Assembly: GCA_019633425.1 (NCBI GenBank)
Contig: WSUB01000038.1
Coordinates: 62,001 to 126,000 of the forward strand
Direction of reading: 5' to 3'
From: Tulasnella sp. 424
Taxonomy: Eukaryota > Basidiomycota > Agaricomycetes > Cantharellales > Tulasnellaceae
DNA: 64,000 bases
Shown here: piece after piece, positions 56,701 to 64,000 of the stretch
Layout: the number at the start of each line of letters is the position of its first letter
Numbering within the stretch: the stretch's first letter is position 1
Position numbers and translations under genes: made by a program
The notes under the pieces: generated by a model
What the model was told of the DNA's origin: nothing
The model's database searches: none
The model's input: the letters and a program-made list of their open reading frames with translations, nothing else

Positions 56701-59700
56701 TCATCCCACTCGCTACGCATTCTTCACAAACTGGGACGGAGATATGGGGGGGCTACATTTTCAGCGGTCCATACAATCATCAACCTTCCCCCCCAGGACC
56801 CGATTGACACTTTCCAGTTAATCGCATCCCCGGTTGTCATGCAGATCGAGATCACAGGCCACCACGAATGGCGGCTGGACCCCAATTTACTGCTTTCCAT
56901 GGTAACCCCCAATCTCCATCTCCTTGCTCTTCCTAGGCTTCCGGGTTCCAGGCTTGACATGTCGCCTCTTCAGAACCTCTACGAGTTTCGATGTCGTACC
57001 AGTAACTTCGACCCGGGCGATTGGGTGCGTCTGTCAGGATGCCCTCTGTTGGAGAGCATCTGGTTGTCGTTTGTGCGGGCTACATCCAGGACAGCGGGCT
57101 CGCAGCCTGTCACATTCCCGGCACTTAGACGCTTGATACCGGCGACTTGTACAATAAAGGGTCTGATGATGCTCACTCGGATTTCGGTCATGCCGTTTTT
57201 GCAAACGGCCGTTTTTTCTGCCCCAGATGCCTCACCAGACCACAATGATCTTGCTCATCTGAGGAACATTTTACCGGGCACCTGTGAAATAGAAATCGAG
57301 GATAGCGCAGAGTGGGACGAACGGCGCGGAAAATGCCCCTCACTATCTGATCAGCTGTATTCAAATGGCAGTTTCGGTCGTTGGGCGGAGGACGATGGAT
57401 GCATAACCGAGTTCGGCAGTGAAAGTGAAGAATCTTATTCTGATTTGGAGGATGTGACTGTGAGCAAACCCTTTTTTGTCAACCCCTCCTCTGGCTGACT
57501 TCGCCCAGCAGGATCGCTGACAGTCAACCGTTCAGTCCCTTGATGCACGCCCTTGACAACGGTCCAAAATGATAGAATCTACTGTATAAAACATGATTAT
57601 ATACCTGTCGAGGTGAAACTGTCATTAATTAACACCAAAGGGGAGAACTCCGCGTTTAGCCCAGCATGCGAGACATTTGGCTGCTCGTCGAGCACAGCGA
57701 TCCTCACCGAAGCGATCGTCTAGTCGCTCAGTTAAAGTGGTTTCAATGTCCACCCTGGCGCCTAACAAGGGACGCGCTGGGGTCGAAGCCTATGCCGCTA
57801 TTCTCTTTGGAAAATACACAGATGATCTAGAACGACGGGATGGTCGATACGTTCTGCATTCTATTCTGTAGGCTAATTAATAGCTCTTTCGTATGTGACG
57901 TTCACAGTTCCATCTCGGGTGCGTTGCGACGATGGCTCTTCCAAAGGTCGAGTGGGTTTGCGACGAATGTAAAGCTCGACGCGGGGGGGAGGGTACTGGT
58001 GCTGTACGGATACTGTAAAAAACAACGACGACATCATGTGACGTATATATTTCCATCGAGCCTGGGATAAGATGATGCAAGTTCGGCTCGTGTGCAAGAC
58101 AATTCAATCGCTCCGGATTTAGAACCCCGTTGAGGGAATAACTTTTGGGGAGGCTTGGCGTCAGGTCAAGATTGAAATAGACTATATTGAAAGAGTGACA
58201 CGTCATAACCAACTGACGATCGGTTGGGAAGGAGACAGAAATGTAAAAAAGAGCCTCTTCTCCTCTCACTTATTGTTCCCCATCCCCTCTCCTCCCTCTC
58301 CTCTCATACTAATCCATTGGTACCACTCACTCCTACCCTTCCAAGTGGTGTACTGTCCCATTACTACCCGCCGTGTCTACGACCTCCGTCGACGGCACGT
58401 CAGGTAGTAGCGCGACACTATGCTTCTTGGACCTCGAACACCCGTCTCAGTGGTTCATTGCCTCTTTACTACCGTGTCTGCAGACCCATTTGCGATCTTA
58501 GCAATAGCGCATCAAGGCGCATTTGCGACTGCGGTCTTGGTAGCAGCGCGTCAATGGGCTTCTCGGACGGGTGTGTGAGGGGGGACGCTCGGCTCGCGTG
58601 ACGTCACTATAAGCTCCCTCCTGACTCTTTTCGTGGATTGATCGACGTGACCTTGGGTTGTCCCACAAACTCGACTTGGTGGCGTAGTGACTAGCGACTA
58701 CCTGGACTACGTGTCGCCCTACGGCTTTGGGGCCGACGCGTTTTCGATGTAGTAGCGTTTCACTATGCTTCTTGGGCGGGGGTGTGGCGCCACTTCGCTA
58801 GTTGCTTAGGGTAGCTTTTGCAATCGTAGATATGAGACGTAGAAATGTAAACTGTGTAGATCTCATCTGGCGTGAACGGGCATTTCTACTATAATGGTGT
58901 GGTATGGCTCCTGAAGCGGATTCGGTCCTGTTCTGAAGGAAAACGCCGAGGTCTCCGTCCAAGAAGCTCTTTCATCCGTTGGGACTCCAAGTTTCTGCTC
59001 CTGCATCCAGTAAACTTTCATTCGTCTCCGACTACCCGAAATGGGTGCACCACGTGTCAAAGCTGCAGCTTAAAGGGCAAACGTACTAAAAGGCGGAGCA
59101 AGGTGGCCGCAGCATCCGGTGAAACGAGCATTTCGGAGAACGTGCGAATGCGGTAAGGCGTCACGTGGGTCGGGTTGTGTTTGGCTTTCAGTTCGATGCT
59201 GAACCCTCCTTGACTCGACTTTGCTCAACTACCACCCATCCCATCCGAACTTCATGTAAGAGCGATCCGAAGCTAAAGATTGTGGGGGTTGATACCGTTC
59301 TGGGAGGAGTGTCACCGAAGGGACTACAACCCAACGATCTCCCAACACAGACCTAAGGAATCTAACGGGATCAAGATTTCGGCAGTAAGTACTTGACGGC
59401 ACTGTTGCCGGCTGAGCCCTGGGATCCTTAGCGAGTCGATTCGCTATTGCGAAACTCTGCTGAACTCACGGGTCCTGTCCTTCAGATACCTCACTTTCCC
59501 TCTACTTGCCGGGTGGAAGTTTGTAGGGACGGAGGACTGGTCAATCAACTTTTGCGCAAATTGGCATCAAGCGTTACCGAACCAACGTGCACTGTTCAAA
59601 ATGGTTCTACCTGTTTACATTACATCGAAAAATGGAATCCTTCAGAGGGTTGGGTTTATATGGATTCAGAGTGGAAGTCGCCGCACTCGTTACCTCTGGA

Positions 59701-62700
59701 CGAGTGGAAGACAGCGGATATAACAAGACGCCGGAAGTAGGTCAAATGGATGTACCGACCAGTATAAACGTCTCGAGGATGAAGATTTTCTTCTAGTGTA
59801 TTCCTCGTTTTTCTCATTCCCGGTTCGCATACTCACTGCAGGCATGTTACGAGTATTGAAGTCGCAAGTGCACAGCTTGTCTGTAGGGTCCAGCAATAGA
59901 AAAGGTCCGAGTACGGGACGCGGGCGGAACCTGAGGGAGTCGAGATATCGAGACCTCGGGAGAAATAGAGTTGCCAAGAGCCCAAAATCAGAAACCGGTT
60001 ACAGCTGTTTTCATAACGATGGGCATTCCCACGTTCTACCGGACTCGGCCCAGCTCGCACACCACCCCAATAATTCGCCCAATTCAAAGGGTATCCACTC
60101 TCTTTCCTTGTATTGTGAATCAGAACGTATATAGGAGTAAATAGAGCAGGTTTATAGGATAATATATGAATTTTTTGGAGAATTAGAGCTTTGGGGTTAA
60201 TCGTGCACTAAAACCTGGAGAGCTGGACCATGAGACCTCAAACCTTGCGGAGTACGACTAATACTAAATACAAACATGCGGGTCAGACTTGGTAATGATA
60301 CGATCCGAAATGAGAGAATTATGATTGTAACAAAGTCGAGGGAGGGTAATAAGGGTGACAAACCCCAAACATGAAATCGTGTCATCACCAAATCTTGCAC
60401 AAATATTTGTATTTAGTATTCGTCGTATTCTGTCAGGTTTGAAGCCTCATGGTCCAATCCTCCAGGTTTTAGTACACGATTAACCCTAAAACTCTAATTC
60501 TCCCAAGAAATCATATATTGCCATTTAAACCTGCTCTATTTGCTTTTATATATGTTCTAATTTACAATATAAAGAAAGAGAGTGGATATATTTCGAATTG
60601 GGTGAATTATTGGGGTGGTGTGCGAGCTGGGCCGAGTCCGGTAGAACGTGGGAATGCCCATTGTTATGAAAACAGCTGTAAAGCTGTGTGACGAGTGTCT
60701 GCACCTGGCACGATCAGAAATGGAAATTACTGAGCAGAATAGGATGTAACCAACTAGAGAATATCGTTGCCACTCAAAGGTGGGACGGGGTTTCTGGGAA
60801 TAATATGGATTTGTCATCAGGAACGTGCACTGTGGGGTCCACGGGGGGGGGGTCACGCAAATGTGCCTCGAGGTGTGGACGAATGCCTCACCGCAACCTG
60901 TTTGCCCTCTCCAACCTCCTCTTGGTCATCAAGCGAGTCCTCCCTTCAGAGAAGCTTTATGGATTGCGAGCCAACTGGCGAGACTCTCGTAAGTGACTCC
61001 AGAATTTCGGATTCCTGAGCTCGATCATAAGACCTATCTATGGCCTGACAGCAACTAATCCTCGACGAGTTCGAGCATCTCTCGATCAACCCTTCTCGAA
61101 TTACCATTCTCAAGGATTCGGAGCTCGGAATTGGAGGATACGGAGAAGTATGCTTAGCAACGCTGGACGGATCATCCCAAGTTGCTGTCAAGCAGTTGCG
61201 GATCGTACAGGCCAAAGGAACGAGGATTCGGCTGGCGGTGGTTAGTCTCATTGACAGTCGCTGCATCATAGTCATTGCTCACTGCTCCCTCAGCGCCTTG
61301 CTAGAGAAATAAGAATATGGGCGAGAGTGAAGCATCCAAACGTCCTGGAGCTCGTTGGCTACCATTTGAGCGAAAACTATGTCTACGCTCAACTCATATC
61401 CCCATACATGGCTAACGGCAATGTAAAAGAGTACATGAAGCGGGCGCAGGCGGATGTAGGAGTTCGACTACGCTTTGTAAGTTTGCCCGTATCTCCGTTT
61501 CTCAAATCAAACCGCTTGAGTCGGAACAACACAGCTAGAAGGCATAACCTCGGGAATGGCGTATTTGCACAGCTGCTCCCCACCCATCTGTCACGGAGAC
61601 CTTAAGCCGGTGAGTTGTTTTGCATCATACCTCTTGGCAGATGTCAACCAACCGAGGTTAATAGGACAATGTGCTCGTCAACGACGAACTTAACGCCGTT
61701 TTGTGCGACTTTGGCCTGGCCACCTTCATTGAGGAATCCGAGGCCGCATCCGGTCTTACAACGTCGCGATCGATCAAAGGATCAACGCGGTATATGAGCC
61801 CTGAGCTGTTCCTAGATATTCAAGCTAAACATACTCTGGAGAGTGACGTTTGGGGATGGGGGTGCACCATATTCGAGGTGCGTCGGGTCGGATCCACTGT
61901 ATTCTCTAAACGATCAATTGACGGCCGGCTCCTTCGACTTCAGATCATCACCGACTGCATTCCGTACTCTAGTGTCCCGGGTAACACCCACGTTATGCTC
62001 GCTCTGGTTAAAGGTGAACCCCCCGGATTAGTGGAATTGCTCCCCAAGGTCGACATGCCCTTCCGCCCGATCTTCGATACCCTCCATGATCTTATTCTTG
62101 ATAGCTGGAATAAGGAGCCGACGCAACGTCCGTTGTCACGGCACATTCTCCAGCAGCTTCATCACGCTGGGCGCCCACAAGCGAATCCAAACGCCAACAC
62201 GAACGGGAATGAAGAACCGCCACATCATTACGGTTTCGCGTTGGGCCCCACGTTTGACGACGACTTCGGGCCAATAGACCGTCACGCACGAGGCTATGGA
62301 GGTACTCCCGATGATTATAGAGCTAATGTCCCAGCTGGGAACGCCAACATAAATGGGGGCGAGGAACCCGGTGATAACGATGGTAGGAGGACGTATTGCT
62401 ACTGCGATCGCGTGAGTTATGGAGAAATGATCGGCTGCGACGATGATCAATGCCAGCGGCAATGGGTGAGCTTTAACTTTCGGTCTCGTTCATTTTGCTG
62501 GCTGATTAATAACTCTGTGCGCCTGTCACTTTCCCAGTTCCATCTCCCGTGTGTTGGCATGACAGCCTTTCCAAAGGGCGAGTGGGTTTGCGACGAATGT
62601 AAAGCTCGACGCGAGAATGAGGGTGTTGGCGCTGTACGGATACTGTAAACATCGACGACATCATGTGACATACAGATTTCCATCGAGTCTGGGACAAGAT

Positions 62701-64000
62701 GATCGAAGGCCCGCGTGCAAGACAATTTGATCGCTCCGAATTCAGATACGAGGTACAAGCCCTGTTGAGGGAATAACTTTTGGGGAGGCTTGGCGTCCTT
62801 AAGTCAAGACTAAAATGGAATATGTTGAAATGATGACACGTCACAGCCAACTGACGATCGGTTGGGGAGGAGACGGAAATGTATAAAATACCAACCTCTC
62901 CTCTCGCTTTTCGTTCTCCATCCCCTCTCCTCCCTCTCCCCTCGCCTCTCCTCTCATACTTGCTCACTAGTACCATTCACTCCTGCCCTTTCAAGTGGTG
63001 TAGTGTTCCATTACTACCCGCCGTGTCTGCGACCTCCGTCGACGGCACGCCAGGTAGTAGCGCGACACTATACTTCTTGAAACTCGTACACCCGTCTCAG
63101 TGGTTCATTGCCTCATTACTACCGTGTCTGCAGATGCATCTTCGACTGCCATATTGGTAGTAGCNNNNNNNNNNNNNNNNNNNNNNNNNNNNNNNNNNNN
63201 NNNNNNNNNNNNNNNNNNNNNNNNNNNNNNNNNNNNNNNNNNNNNNNNNNNNNNNNNNNNNNGTACACCCGTCTCAGTGGTTCATTGCCTCATTACTACC
63301 GTGTCTGCAGATGCATCTTCGACTGCCATATTGGTAGTAGCGTGTCAAGGCGCATTTGCGACTGCGGTCTTGGTAGTAGCGCGTCAATGGGCTTCTCGGC
63401 CGGGTGTGTGAGGGGGACACTCTGCTCGCGTGACGTCACTCCTTTCTTACTCGAGTACTCTTTTCGTGGATTTGATCGACGTGACCTTGGGTTGTCCCAC
63501 AAACTCGACTTGGTGGTGTGGTGACTAGCGACTACCTGGAATACGCGTCTCCCTACGGTTTTGGGGCCGACGCGTTTTCGATGTAGTAGCGTTTCACCAT
63601 GCTTCCTGGGCGGGGGTGTGGCGACATGTCGCTAGTTGCTTAGGGTAGCTTTTATAATCGTATATATAAGATGTATGAATTCAAACTGTATATATCTCAT
63701 CTGGCGTGAATGGGCATGTCTCCTGTAATGGTGTGGTGTGGATTGGTGCGGATTTGGGTCCTGTTCTAAAGGGAAACGCCGAGTTCTCCGTCCAAGAAGC
63801 TCCTTCGTCCGTTGGGACTCCAAGTTTCGGCTCTTCATCCAGTACACTTTCAGTTATTCATGCACTACCTGGAGCTGGTACACAAAATGTCAATGCTGCA
63901 GCTTAAAGGGCAATCGAACGGAGAGGCGGAGCAAGGTGGCAGCATCGGGTGAAACGAGCATTTAGGAGAACGTGCGAACGTGGTACAGCGTCACGTGGAT

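Overview
This window is nuclear DNA from a filamentous basidiomycete, most likely an Agaricomycete; the genus cannot be fixed from the sequence. The evidence is dense short introns (about 50-90 bases, GT-AG), and gene families that expand in Agaricomycetes: DUF6535 membrane proteins, LaeA-type methyltransferases, a seven-helix membrane family with long disordered tails, NACHT-WD40 receptors, and tyrosine-kinase-like kinases with accessory domains. I found no rRNA, convincing tRNA, CRISPR array, reverse transcriptase or transposase gene. The assembly is short-read based: both N gaps are 98 bases and each is flanked by an identical 79-base direct repeat, so the gaps are probably unmerged contig ends.

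Layout. 1-11125: three tandem nine-exon methyltransferase genes (A, B, C), with a DUF6535 gene carrying a nonsense codon inserted between A and B. 11755-15855: two tandem F-box-like paralogues, then a DUF6535 remnant. 16760-18645: a queuosine-salvage hydrolase (QNG1), the clearest housekeeping gene. 19005-31180: a ~5 kb segmental duplication, each copy holding an eleven-exon seven-helix membrane protein gene. 31780-36665: a kinase-WD40 gene with degenerate copies of its own 3' half and of the membrane-protein tail on either side. 38898-40125: a trichodiene-synthase-type terpene synthase with a 6-base microexon. 41880-46150: a LIM fragment, a kinase-like gene, a SWIM/RING gene and another kinase-WD40 remnant. 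46661-48251: a dysferlin-domain peroxisomal membrane peroxin. 49335-54665: a NACHT-WD40 receptor with 13 near-identical WD40 units. 56500-57498: an LRR-like ORF. 57870-64000: a duplicated segment containing a kinase fused to an ING-type PHD finger.

The exon models for the three methyltransferases, two F-box genes, QNG1, two membrane proteins, two kinases, the SWIM/RING gene, peroxin and receptor were built by hand. In each, the splice phases agree and the total length is a multiple of three. For the terpene synthase only the exons from 40125 down are resolved, and their phases agree.

How the genes relate. Apart from QNG1 and the peroxin, this is accessory genome: recent tandem copies, broken copies and small inverted-repeat elements. 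The most notable theme is a kinase family with one shared five-exon catalytic module and interchangeable C-terminal readers (WD40 or PHD), plus several shed fragments, near a large repeat-rich NACHT-WD40 receptor. A functional link between them is inference only.
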